NCBI GenBank assembly: GCA_964619885.1
Contig: CAZUGA010000004.1
Span: 91,776-155,775, forward strand
Direction: 5' to 3'
DNA: 64,000 nt
Source: CAZUGA01 sp964619885
GTDB lineage: Bacteria; Pseudomonadota; Gammaproteobacteria; Methylococcales; UBA1147
Positions 26,102-34,791 of the stretch are shown piece after piece (positions within the stretch are counted from its first letter, which is position 1; every line of letters starts with the position of its first letter). The position numbers were made by a program, and so were the translations under genes. The notes beneath the pieces were generated by a model. That model had not been told where the DNA came from, did no database searches, and worked only from the letters and a program-made list of their open reading frames with translations.

Positions 26102-26541
26102 GCGACATCCGGGTTTGTGCAAAAACAGTAGCCCTTGAGTAAACAGTGCTTGAGCCATTTTTCCAGAAAATAATTGATCGACCATTTATAGTCTAGGACG
26201 ACCCTGTGGTTGCCGGTGTGCCTGAATATGTCGGACGCTTGCGGCCGATAGTGGTCGCGCAAAACTTCGACGGATTTGGCGTCGATGTAAACGCGCAATT
26301 TTACCGCCGGTTCCGAAAAACCGTCTTGTTCATGTTCGAAGCTGTGGGTTAATTCCACGGTCAGTGTGTACGGGCCGCGATCCAGTATTTTTAAATGCAA
26401 TACCGGATTGCCGTCCACCAATGCGATGGCGTCCCGCTCGATTGCCAACAGTTCGGGTGCGAGCTTCAATAATCTGCGGAAATTCGATTCGCAAACTTCC
26501 TGCAAGCAATAGGATTTATTGACCGGATTCAATGAAAGCAT
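26086..26541 (-). CDS. DUF1249 family protein (YqiB-like)
   Basis: The 151-residue soluble protein matches the YqiB/DUF1249 family of gammaproteobacteria. It has CESNFRRLLKLAPELLAIER at the N-terminus, an ILDRGPYTLTVELTHSF strand region, AKSVEVLRDHYRPQASD, and a C-terminal NYFLEKWLKHCLLKGYCF. No biochemical role is established for the family. A fragment of a second copy lies at 24506-24597. It stands 88 bases before the queD gene in genome order, and both are read on the minus strand. Confidence 0.88.
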   Translation of the reverse strand: MLSLNPVNKSYCLQEVCESNFRRLLKLAPELLAIERDAIALVDGNPVLHLKILDRGPYTLTVELTHSFEHEQDGFSEPAVKLRVYIDAKSVEVLRDHYRPQASDIFRHTGNHRVVLDYKWSINYFLEKWLKHCLLKGYCFCTNPDVAYETV

Positions 26542-26629
26542 AATGACGGTTGGCGCCTACGATTTAATCCGTTGAATCTTGACGGGTTAACCTGCGCTAT
26601 GCCGGAACAGGATTTTGGCTTCATTGCGA

Positions 26630-27034
26630 TTAATTTTCGTAATAGGTTGCATTGGAGCTAGAAGTTTCCCACAAAGTGACCTGCGTGACATGGAATCCTT
26701 CCGATTGCATATGCCTATAAATCATTTGTGCGAGTTGCTCTGCGGTTGGGTGCGCGTCAATGGACAAGAATCTTTCATTGGCATCGGTTAAAACGCCACA
26801 CAATGGGTCATCTTGATGCAATAAAAAATTGTGGTCTAGGTTGGTGTCTATATAGTTTGATGCGGTTTTTTGTACATCAGCGAAATCACAGACCATTCCC
26901 TGATTATTGAGCTGGTCGGCAGCGACGGTTATTGCAGCTTTAACGCTGTGGCCGTGAAGGTTTTTGCATTTGCCCGGGTGGTGCATCAAGCGGTGCCCGT
27001 AGCAAAAATAAACTTCTTTGGTGATGCTGTACAT
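26630..27034 (-). CDS. queD: 6-pyruvoyl-tetrahydropterin synthase / QueD family enzyme
   Basis: The 134-residue length is typical. Zinc ligands are His15 (YGHRLMHHPGKCKNLHGHS, with HRL) and the two His of LHGHSVKA. The catalytic Cys lies in GKCKNLHG, and the C-terminal substrate Glu in VTLWETSSSNATYYE. QueD makes 6-carboxy-tetrahydropterin in queuosine precursor synthesis, and bacterial members are mostly of this type. No other que gene is nearby, so a pterin role cannot be excluded. Confidence 0.93.
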   Translation of the reverse strand: MYSITKEVYFCYGHRLMHHPGKCKNLHGHSVKAAITVAADQLNNQGMVCDFADVQKTASNYIDTNLDHNFLLHQDDPLCGVLTDANERFLSIDAHPTAEQLAQMIYRHMQSEGFHVTQVTLWETSSSNATYYEN

Positions 27035-27082
27035 TTCGTTGGTTAATGCAAAAGATAATGCGGATCATGCGACTTGGATGGA

Positions 27083-27382
27083 TTAATGCGCTTTGATCCC
27101 TTTAATAGCCGCGGCAATTTCGTAGCGGTTACTCGGACACTGGCTGCAGCGAAGAACCTCAATAAATGCGATCATCGGTGGTGTGACATTGTTTTCGGGT
27201 TTGATACAAACTTCCAATGCGATCCCCGGCTCCAGAGCTTCTGCCGCGCTAAACAACAGACCTGCGCCGCTCAAATTGATGCAGGTGGCATCGCTTTCGC
27301 TTTGAGATTGTGGGGATTTGTAAGTCATTTTGCAGTTTGTATCCATGCGCGCATAATTGCGCTTCTCGTCGTATTCCAACAT
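27083..27382 (-). CDS. PilZ-domain protein
   Basis: The 99-residue single-domain protein begins EYDEKRNYARMDTNCKMTY, with an R-x-x-x-R-like Arg pair (KRNYAR) as in PilZ domains. Then comes CINLSGAGLLFSAAEAL, the DxSxxG-like element with Asn replacing the usual Asp. A strand pair then leads to RYEIAAAIKGI. PilZ domains commonly bind cyclic di-GMP. The deviating NLSGAG leaves ligand binding uncertain. It is downstream of the ExeA-like gene on the same strand, 237 bases away, and this gap has no other gene. Confidence 0.8.
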   Translation of the reverse strand: MLEYDEKRNYARMDTNCKMTYKSPQSQSESDATCINLSGAGLLFSAAEALEPGIALEVCIKPENNVTPPMIAFIEVLRCSQCPSNRYEIAAAIKGIKAH

Positions 27383-27619
27383 AGCCTAACCCACCGTGTT
27401 AAAGATACTGAATTATGTTTGGGTTGAACGGGTATCCGGTTTGTTACATTGCGACTGGCTTTTCCCATTAACCAGGAGCGTATTCTAATACAAAATTGAA
27501 GGCGGTATCGTATAGAGTTTGGTGGACATAACTTTTCGATCTTTACGAGCTTTGAAAGTGCTCGATTTTGCAAGTTTGAAGATCTATTCGCGTTTCGACG
27601 TATTTGGCGTCGATGTCGG

Positions 27620-28612
27620 TTATTTCAAGATAATCTTTATATTCCCACCCGAGTCGTTGTCCTCGGATCGAATAGGATTGGGGATACCAAGCTCTTGATA
27701 TCGCTGTTGAAGTGAACTGGTCGGCGAATGGTCGTTGACTATTCGAAATGAGGTTTCCGCGCTTGGTGTATAGTATTCTGGGGTGCGTGGCTGCGCCACA
27801 GCCAGTTTCTGTGAAAAAATACAATGATTTGCGGCGTGTTCGATTATTTCTTTGGTTACGACATTGGCCCCGTCAATACTGATATTCAGTAATGCCAGTC
27901 CACTTAGAATATTTATTGCCTTAGGGACACCCTCGGTAAATTGCCAAATCTGTTCGATAGCACTAAGGCTAAATAATTGTTGACCATTGTAACCAGCGGA
28001 TCTCAGGCAGTGTTCAAGATAATCTGAGGTTTCTGATTTTTTAAGTCCTTCAAGTAGATAGCTGCATGTGAAGGCATCGCCTGAGATGCCGAATTTTGCA
28101 CGCGCCAGCCTAGAATCGAGTAATTCCCACCCTACAAGAATGACTTGAATTGCTGAATTACTCCCGGAATGGCAAAGCTGTATTATTTTGTGCAATACAT
28201 CTGGCGATAGATCGTGTGCGTCGTCAACAACCAAGACCAAACGTTCGCTATTTCCGGATTTTTCTGCACGCAAAAGATTGGTTATCTGTTCGAGCTTGGT
28301 GGTCCCATTTGAGCAGGCAAGGTCTAATTTTAGATTCGCGTGGATATAGTCTACGAAGTCTTCAAAACCGGTAAAACGGTAGTCCGGGATCAAAGTTTTA
28401 CAACGCTTGTGTATTTTGGCGGCGACACGCCGTATCAATAAACTTTTTCCTACTCCGCTGATACCCGTCAACGCAATTAATTTTTGGTTGGCGTAAATCG
28501 CACTAACCAATGAATTAAATGTATTGGCCGCGCTGACACTAAAAAATAAGTGTTCAGGACTGCATTTGTTGCTAAACGGAATTTGTTGAAAACCCAAGTT
28601 TCTTTTATACAT
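27620..28612 (-). CDS. ExeA/GspA-like AAA ATPase
   Basis: The 330-residue protein opens with MYKRNLGFQQIPFSNKCSP, the FGFxxxPF-type start of ExeA-like secretion ATPases. A Walker A motif (GISGVGKSLL) and Walker B motif (LVLVVDDAHDLSPD) follow, with sensor and lid regions to about residue 265. The last 65 residues are polar and low in structure, with no peptidoglycan-binding or membrane segment. ExeA proteins help place secretins or pili through the cell wall. No such machinery is in the window. The start at 28612 is chosen by family alignment over in-frame 28645. It is paired divergently with a longer ExeA-like gene. Confidence 0.85.
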   Translation of the reverse strand: MYKRNLGFQQIPFSNKCSPEHLFFSVSAANTFNSLVSAIYANQKLIALTGISGVGKSLLIRRVAAKIHKRCKTLIPDYRFTGFEDFVDYIHANLKLDLACSNGTTKLEQITNLLRAEKSGNSERLVLVVDDAHDLSPDVLHKIIQLCHSGSNSAIQVILVGWELLDSRLARAKFGISGDAFTCSYLLEGLKKSETSDYLEHCLRSAGYNGQQLFSLSAIEQIWQFTEGVPKAINILSGLALLNISIDGANVVTKEIIEHAANHCIFSQKLAVAQPRTPEYYTPSAETSFRIVNDHSPTSSLQQRYQELGIPNPIRSEDNDSGGNIKIILK

Positions 28613-29070
28613 GCCCAAAGTACCCAATGCATGAACAAACTGCATAAAATTAATGAATCCCGGGGTGAATCAAAGATTGCCGATTCTAGTGGTGATTGCT
28701 GCGATCCCATTCGGACCAATTCATCATTATGTTGAACCGGATGCCCCAGGATCGAAACCGTCCGACTTTAACGATGAATATTGTTTATAAGACTAGCAGC
28801 AAAATCTCTACCGGGGTGGGTCATTGATTGGGTCACAATGAGCGGATTTATTGAGCGCCGTTCAATAATAGTAACCTAATGCTGTCAAAGGCATATAATA
28901 TGATTTCAATCAGATAGTGAATTGTTCACATCGAATTTTGCAATTATCTAGTAAATTGGAACGACAAGCGCGGTGCTAGCGATTCGATTGGTATGTTTCT
29001 GAAATAGAGTTTTGATAGATTCGTGAACTAGGTTGCGGCAAGGCTTTAATATTTGAACTGGGTTAGAACA
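28613..29070. other. Divergent intergenic region between two ExeA-like ATPase genes
   Basis: This 458-base AT-rich region must hold both promoters. No gene, remnant or strong hairpin is seen. Short in-frame extensions exist on both sides but lack coding character. Confidence 0.5.
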
Positions 29071-30678
29071 ATGTATGCAAATTATTTTGGTTTCGAAAAA
29101 TTACCGTTCAATTCTGAGTTGCATATTGATCAGTATGTGTATGGGTCCAATGTGCGTCAGACTGGGAATGAACTGATCAAAGCCATCTATGCGGGGCGCA
29201 GATTCATTACCCTCAGCGGTGATGCCGGTGTCGGTAAATCTTCGTTGATGCGTCAGGTATCTAGAGATCTAGAACCGTATGGGTGCTTGTTCGTGTTCGT
29301 GGATAATACGTCGAATCTGGATCAATTTATCAATGGTTTTTGCGCGGCCTTAAAAGTGGAGTCAAACTGCCGAACGCCTAGCGAAAAAATTCACGGGTTG
29401 AAGAACGAAATTTCCAGTGATCGACTAAAAACCGACCGCATTATCGTTGTTATAGACGATGCGCACAACATAGCCCCGGTGCTATTGTTGAATATGATTA
29501 GGCTTCTACAGAATTTACAGTGTGGCGCGAAAACCATTCAGTCTGTTCTGGTTGGTTTAGCGTCCATCTACGATTTATACGGTCAGTTAGAGCAGCCCGA
29601 AATTGAGCAGATGTTGGCTCAAGGTTATTGCCTAGACGGTTTGTCGCAAGAGGAGGTCTCGATATATATTGAACAGCGGTTGCGTCATGTCGGTTATAAC
29701 AAATCTCCATTATTTTCGGATGGCGCAATCAACCGATTAACTCAATTGACCCACGGAAACCCGGGTAGGGTTAATGTCTTGTGTGGATTCGCATTGTTGC
29801 ATATCAGCCTGGAAAATCTGCGTATAGTCGACCGGCAAACAATCGATATCGTTGCTCACAATTGTAATATCAATAACGACGAGCCATTAGCCGGTTCGAT
29901 TCAATCGGATGAATTGCTTGCGTCTAGCGAATCCAAACAGCAGATTGATACGTTGCCAATGCCGCCTGTCGACCGTATCAATGTCCTGCCGGGTCTGACT
30001 GATCGCTATGCCGAATTAGGCTTGCCAGGCGTTGATAACGAGGATAACAAAAATTCGAATAGTGTTGAGGTCGATGGAATAAAACAAATCAGAGGGTTAA
30101 AGGTGGGATTCCCCGGCGCTAGATATGTGGGACTTTGCGCGTCAGTATTGATTGTTTTGTCGGGCGTTTTATTTTTAATTTCAAGCCGCTTCGATTTATT
30201 GCCGTGGTCCACGCCGGAAAGTGCGGTGGTAAAGGTCGATGTCGGCAGTGGCGTAACAACGGATATAGACCGAAAGGTGTCTGGACAGGTGTTTCGTGTC
30301 TTGTTGCAATCGCAGGCTGCGGTCGCCAATGATCTGAGATCGATGCTAATGCTAGCTGAAAGCCAAATAGCGGCGAATCGTTTGGTTGCGCCTGATGGTG
30401 ACAATGCGATGGACACCTATCAAGGCATTTTGAACGTTGCAAGGGATCAACTGGATGCGCTCAACAAATTGGCGATCTTAAAACAGTCTTACCGCGGATG
30501 GGCGGAAGATGCTGAAGATCAGGGTTTGTGGGGTGAAGCGGAAAAATACTATGAACTGGCGTTGAATATTTCGCCCGACGATGAATCACTGGATATGGCA
30601 TTGCAACGCGTGCAAAACAGAATGATGGTTGAACCACCTGTTTCTCCGTCTTCAGGCGGTTCGGATATAGATGCTTGA
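29071..30678 (+). CDS. ExeA-like AAA ATPase with membrane segment and TPR-like C-terminus
   Basis: The 535-residue protein begins MYANYFGFEKLPFNSEL. It has Walker A GDAGVGKSSL (near 50) and Walker B IIVVIDDAHNIAPV (near 130), and its ATPase domain is related to the divergent neighbour. Unlike that neighbour it continues into one membrane helix (LCASVLIVLSGVLFLISS, near 350) and a presumably periplasmic helical domain. The latter ends in a TPR-like unit (GLWGEAEKYYELALNISPDD). This layout recalls ExeA- and MshM/MshN-type proteins, in which the ATPase acts across the membrane on cell-wall assembly. The start by family alignment is ATG 29071; TTG 29053 is in frame. The target apparatus is not in the window. 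Confidence 0.83.
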   Translation: MYANYFGFEKLPFNSELHIDQYVYGSNVRQTGNELIKAIYAGRRFITLSGDAGVGKSSLMRQVSRDLEPYGCLFVFVDNTSNLDQFINGFCAALKVESNCRTPSEKIHGLKNEISSDRLKTDRIIVVIDDAHNIAPVLLLNMIRLLQNLQCGAKTIQSVLVGLASIYDLYGQLEQPEIEQMLAQGYCLDGLSQEEVSIYIEQRLRHVGYNKSPLFSDGAINRLTQLTHGNPGRVNVLCGFALLHISLENLRIVDRQTIDIVAHNCNINNDEPLAGSIQSDELLASSESKQQIDTLPMPPVDRINVLPGLTDRYAELGLPGVDNEDNKNSNSVEVDGIKQIRGLKVGFPGARYVGLCASVLIVLSGVLFLISSRFDLLPWSTPESAVVKVDVGSGVTTDIDRKVSGQVFRVLLQSQAAVANDLRSMLMLAESQIAANRLVAPDGDNAMDTYQGILNVARDQLDALNKLAILKQSYRGWAEDAEDQGLWGEAEKYYELALNISPDDESLDMALQRVQNRMMVEPPVSPSSGGSDIDA

Positions 30679-31089
30679 GCGCGCTTAGCGAAGATTGGGA
30701 TTATTTAATAATAGGTCCGATGCGATGCTTGGGGAAATATCGGAAAATATTGTACCGCTAGATCCATCAGCCGGTAGAAATTTCAAACTGAATAGTTGTG
30801 TTTTGAGTGGTTGTTGGCATTGACAGGTCTCTGAGATTCAGTGGCTGCCTGTTGTAAATTTAGCCGGACATTAACACCGTAGGTTTGGTCTCTGTGCGCT
30901 GTGATCGGATTGAACGAATCTTCCTGATCTCGCTAATTCTTGATTTTGCTATTAACAGCAATTATCTTAGCTGCTTCGTTTGGGTCTCAGGTCGGTGCTT
31001 GCGGGCCAAACAGCCACATTATTGCCGAAATAATCCAAACAAGACTGCCTTAGAACTCGATACGGAATGCTTAAAATCTTAGTTTTAGC
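30679..31089. other. Intergenic, 411 bases upstream of trpS
   Basis: The only open frame (30885-31082, 65 codons) has no ribosome-binding site or family resemblance. TTGACA at about 30819 lacks a good partner hexamer. I see no leader peptide rich in Trp and no RNA gene. Confidence 0.5.
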
Positions 31090-32136
31090 ATGGAGTTGGG
31101 CGATACTAATGATGCAATCCAAATGAGTAAATTAAGAGTACTAACCGGGATTACAACGACCGGAACTCCACACCTGGGCAACTATGTTGGTGCAATTCGC
31201 CCAGCCATTCAAGCTAGTCATGATGCCAATGTCGTCCCATTTTATTTTTTGGCGGATTATCATGCTTTGATCAAATGTCATGAACCTGAGCGGGTCAGAC
31301 AGTCTAGCCTGGAAATTGCCGCCACATGGTTGGCCCTGGGCCTGGATACCGACAATGCCATCTTTTATCGGCAATCCGATATTCCAGAGATTATGGAATT
31401 GACCTGGGTTTTGACTTGCGTGACAGCAAAAGGCTTGATGAACCGTGCCCACGCGTACAAGGCTGCCGCCGCCGAGAACGAAGCGGGCGGGGAAAAAGAT
31501 CCCGATAAAGGTATAACGATGGGATTATTCAATTACCCGATATTGATGGCCGCGGATATTTTGATGTTCAATGCGAATAAGGTTCCTGTTGGCAAAGATC
31601 AGATTCAACACCTGGAAATGGCACGGGATATTGGCGGACGGTTTAACCACATTTTTGGGGAACATTTCGTATTACCAGATGTTGTTGTGGGTGAAAATAC
31701 GGCAACTTTAGCTGGGTTGGATGGCCGAAAGATGAGCAAAAGCTACAACAATACTATCCCGCTGTTTTTGCCGGAAAAGAAATTTCGGAAGTTGATCAAT
31801 AAGATTAAGACAAACTCTCTTGAGCCTGGGGAACCTAAAGATCCTGATAGTTGTACGCTGTTTGGGATTTATCGGGCTTTTGCTAATGACACCGAAGTTG
31901 AAGCGGTGCGTAAGCGCTATGCGGAAGGTATTGCTTGGGGTGAAATGAAGCGGTTTTTGTTCGACTATTTGAACGATCACTTAACCGAACCGCGACGCCG
32001 CTATGAAGCGTTGATGGAATCCCCTGATTTTATCGAAACAAAGTTGCTGGAAGGCGCAGGCAAAGCACGCGAACATTCGCGTCCGCTGCTGAATAAAATA
32101 CGTGAAGCCGTTGGAATCAGCGCGATGATTGGCTGA
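31090..32136 (+). CDS. trpS: Tryptophanyl-tRNA synthetase
   Basis: This class I synthetase charges tRNA-Trp. The HIGH-type motif is TTGTPHLGNYVGAIRP and the KMSKS motif is GRKMSKSYNN. The 348-residue length is typical of the bacterial enzyme. ATG 31090 is used; ATG 31123 (MSKLRVLTG) is nearer the start of most family members and is a real alternative. Neither has a clear ribosome-binding site. It is followed 3 bases later by the DUF1992 gene, so the two are co-transcribed. Confidence 0.97.
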   Translation: MELGDTNDAIQMSKLRVLTGITTTGTPHLGNYVGAIRPAIQASHDANVVPFYFLADYHALIKCHEPERVRQSSLEIAATWLALGLDTDNAIFYRQSDIPEIMELTWVLTCVTAKGLMNRAHAYKAAAAENEAGGEKDPDKGITMGLFNYPILMAADILMFNANKVPVGKDQIQHLEMARDIGGRFNHIFGEHFVLPDVVVGENTATLAGLDGRKMSKSYNNTIPLFLPEKKFRKLINKIKTNSLEPGEPKDPDSCTLFGIYRAFANDTEVEAVRKRYAEGIAWGEMKRFLFDYLNDHLTEPRRRYEALMESPDFIETKLLEGAGKAREHSRPLLNKIREAVGISAMIG

Positions 32137-32139
32137 GTC

Positions 32140-32517
32140 ATGATGTTCCTGGATCGTTTGGCAGAAAGCAAAATATGCCAGGCCAGGGATGCCGGTGATT
32201 TAAATAATCTGCCCGGTTCAGGTCAGCGAATTCCGGATGAAACCGAAATGGCCGGAGTCGCACCGTCGCTACGGGTTGCCTATCGTATTATGAAAAATGC
32301 GGGTTTTATTCCGGAAGAGCTACAGATGAGGCGAGAAATCGCCGAAATTGATTTGTTACTGAGTGCCTGCCAAGATAAGGTTGAAGCGGTCGCCTACCGA
32401 AAACGTCTGGATCTGCTGATCGGCAGATTGGGTGAGATTCGGGGGGGGAATCTGATACTGCAAGAGGCTTATTTTCGACAAGTGACGTCACGGCTGGATG
32501 GAAACAGTAATCCATAA
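32140..32517 (+). CDS. DUF1992 (DnaJ-homologue-type) domain protein
   Basis: The 125-residue protein carries the family signature LAESKICQARDAGDLNNLPG at its start (usually AExxIxxAxxxGxFdnLpG). The helical stretch AYRIMKNAGFIPEELQMRRE follows. The domain occurs alone in bacteria and in eukaryotic DNAJC28, and no function is known. It starts 3 bases after trpS. Confidence 0.9.
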   Translation: MMFLDRLAESKICQARDAGDLNNLPGSGQRIPDETEMAGVAPSLRVAYRIMKNAGFIPEELQMRREIAEIDLLLSACQDKVEAVAYRKRLDLLIGRLGEIRGGNLILQEAYFRQVTSRLDGNSNP

Positions 32518-32585
32518 ACGGCATAGATACGTTGCATCATTTTGATCCCGGGTTGAAAATCGCAATATTGATGTAGTATCACCTG

Positions 32586-33152
32586 TTAGCCTGCTGGAAA
32601 AGCTTTCTTGAATTGGTCGAATCGTTCTGCGGGGATACTCACCTCAATATCAATACAATCGGAAAAATCTTGCGCGACGATCTTGCCGTCGATTTGACGT
32701 AATTGGTATTCCAATAATTGCAGTTGATTGTAAGCAATTTTCAACCTAAGGCTTTGGTATTCGACGAATGGAATAAGTGTGCTTGCCTCAATAACTCGTT
32801 TGGCGGCACCGGCATAAGCCCGCGTTAATCCTCCCGCGCCCAATTTGATTCCACCGAAGTATCGAATGACCGTGATGATGCAATTAACCAGGTTTTTTCC
32901 CTCTAGATGTTGATAAATCGGTTTGCCAGCAGTCCCTCTGGGTTCGCCCGCATCGAAATAGCGAAGCTTGATCCCATTCGGCGTATTGAATCGATACGCA
33001 AACGCGATATGGTTAGCGTTGGGATGTTTGGCTGCGAACTGTTTTAACAATGCGATACCGTCAGCTTCGGTGCAGCACGGGGCGATGATCCCGATAAAAC
33101 GGGAATTTTTGATGGTTTCTTCAGTTATTTGAGAAGTTCTGACACAATACAT
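32586..33152 (-). CDS. yigZ: YigZ/IMPACT-family protein
   Basis: The 188-residue protein has an N-terminal UPF0029 domain with SRFIGIIAPC, HIAFAYRF, DAGEPRGTAGKPIYQHLE and VIRYFGGIKLGAGGLTRAYA, all hallmarks of the IMPACT/YigZ family. A C-terminal DUF1949-like ferredoxin-fold half follows. The family is linked to translation regulation in eukaryotes; the bacterial role is unsettled. It is read divergently from glcD with 42 bases between starts. Confidence 0.93.
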   Translation of the reverse strand: MYCVRTSQITEETIKNSRFIGIIAPCCTEADGIALLKQFAAKHPNANHIAFAYRFNTPNGIKLRYFDAGEPRGTAGKPIYQHLEGKNLVNCIITVIRYFGGIKLGAGGLTRAYAGAAKRVIEASTLIPFVEYQSLRLKIAYNQLQLLEYQLRQIDGKIVAQDFSDCIDIEVSIPAERFDQFKKAFPAG

Positions 33153-33194
33153 TGACTGATTATATCCGTATCGACCAACGCGTCATTAATTACA

Positions 33195-34685
33195 ATGCAG
33201 CCACACGCCTCGGAAAGAATCCAACACGGGATAGATAAACGACGACTGATTGACCAGTTTTTGCGATTTATGGAGAGATCTTCAATACTGTCAGATGCTG
33301 AGGATTTGAGTGCTTACGAGTGCGATGGTTTATCAGCTTACCGCAGGATGCCCTGGTTAGTGGTGTTGCCGGATACTCAGGATCAAGTCGCTGAAGTGCT
33401 TCGAGTCTGCCACGAGCATGGTGTTCCAGTTGTTGCGCGGGGAGCCGGAACGGGGCTTTCTGGTGGTGCGTTGCCGTTGGAAAACGGAGTATTGCTCAGT
33501 TTGGCCAAGTTTAATCGAATATTAGATATTGACCGCAATAATCGGACGGCGAGGGTACAACCCGGTGTTCGTAATTTGGCGATATCGCAAGCTGTATTAG
33601 ATGACGGCTTGTATTATGCGCCAGATCCCTCATCGCAAATCGCTTGCACTATCGGGGGCAATGTGGCGGAAAATTCCGGTGGCGTACACTGTTTAAAATA
33701 TGGTTTGACAGTGCATAATATTCTCACGCTCAAGGTAGTGACCATCGATGGTGAGTTATTGGAGTTGGGGGGCGTGGGTCTGGATAGCCCAGGTTATGAC
33801 CTGATGGCGCTGATGACCGGATCCGAAGGTTTATTGGGTGTGATCGTCGAAGTGACGGTGAAGTTGCTGCCTATACCGCAATCAGCGCAAGTTCTGATGG
33901 CAAGCTTCGCAAGCGTGGAGACGGCCGGTCAGGCGGTCGCAGCAATCATTGCTGCGGGTATTATTCCTGGTGGATTAGAAATGATGGATAATCCAGCAAT
34001 TCGGGCGGCGGAAGATTTTGTCAAAGTAGGATATCCGATCGATGCCGCTGCATTAATTTTATGCGAGCTGGACGGTATTCCTGAACAAGTTGTAGATGAA
34101 GTTGCTCGGGTACGCGAAATATTTCAACGTGGTGGTGCCAGCGAAGTGCGCGCGGCCCAAGACGAATCTGAACGGCAACGGTTATGGGCTGGACGTAAGG
34201 CTGCTTTTCCTGCGGTAGGGCGTATCGCGCCGGATTATTATTGCATGGATGGGACCATCCCTAGAAAACGATTGGGTGAGGTGTTGCGTAGGATTTCCGA
34301 GCTGGCGACCCATCATGAGTTGGCGGTTGCCAATGTATTTCATGCCGGAGATGGGAACTTGCACCCGCTGATTCTATACGATGCAAACGTCGCTGGAGAC
34401 CTTGAACGCGCGGAACGATTTGGTGCCGACATTTTAGAGTTATGCGTTGCTGTGGGTGGAACAATAACCGGCGAACACGGTGTCGGTGTGGAGAAAATTA
34501 ACCAAATGTGCGTACAGTTTTCGGCGCAGGAATTGGCGCAGTTTCACTTAGTAAAACATGCCTTTGACCCCAAGGGTCTACTGAATCCGGGTAAAGCGGT
34601 GCCAACGCTACAACGTTGTGCCGAATTTGGTGCGATGCATGTACACGGAGGGCAATCTGCGTTTCCGGAGCTGGACAGATTCTAG
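33195..34685 (+). CDS. glcD: Glycolate oxidase FAD subunit GlcD
   Basis: The 496-residue protein is a vanillyl-alcohol-oxidase-type flavoprotein. The FAD-binding PCMH region has VVARGAGTGLSGGALPLENG and DPSSQIACTIGGNVAENSGG. The C-terminal FAD-linked domain has NVFHAGDGNLHPLILYD and TITGEHGVGVEK. With GlcE and GlcF it oxidises glycolate to glyoxylate at the membrane, feeding electrons to the respiratory chain. It leads a glcD-glcE-glcF cluster. No GlcC-type regulator or malate synthase is adjacent. Confidence 0.97.
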   Translation: MQPHASERIQHGIDKRRLIDQFLRFMERSSILSDAEDLSAYECDGLSAYRRMPWLVVLPDTQDQVAEVLRVCHEHGVPVVARGAGTGLSGGALPLENGVLLSLAKFNRILDIDRNNRTARVQPGVRNLAISQAVLDDGLYYAPDPSSQIACTIGGNVAENSGGVHCLKYGLTVHNILTLKVVTIDGELLELGGVGLDSPGYDLMALMTGSEGLLGVIVEVTVKLLPIPQSAQVLMASFASVETAGQAVAAIIAAGIIPGGLEMMDNPAIRAAEDFVKVGYPIDAAALILCELDGIPEQVVDEVARVREIFQRGGASEVRAAQDESERQRLWAGRKAAFPAVGRIAPDYYCMDGTIPRKRLGEVLRRISELATHHELAVANVFHAGDGNLHPLILYDANVAGDLERAERFGADILELCVAVGGTITGEHGVGVEKINQMCVQFSAQELAQFHLVKHAFDPKGLLNPGKAVPTLQRCAEFGAMHVHGGQSAFPELDRF

Positions 34686-34791
34686 AGAATGCTGTTGAGC
34701 GAAATCAACGCAAGCGATTGGCGAGTCTGCCAAGCGGCCGGTAAAAATACCTGGGCTAATATCAAAATGGCGACGTGGTGAGATAGCGGTT

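Noticed and set aside
30885..31082. 65-codon frame upstream of trpS
   Set aside because: No ribosome-binding site or recognisable motif; it probably arises by chance in non-coding DNA.
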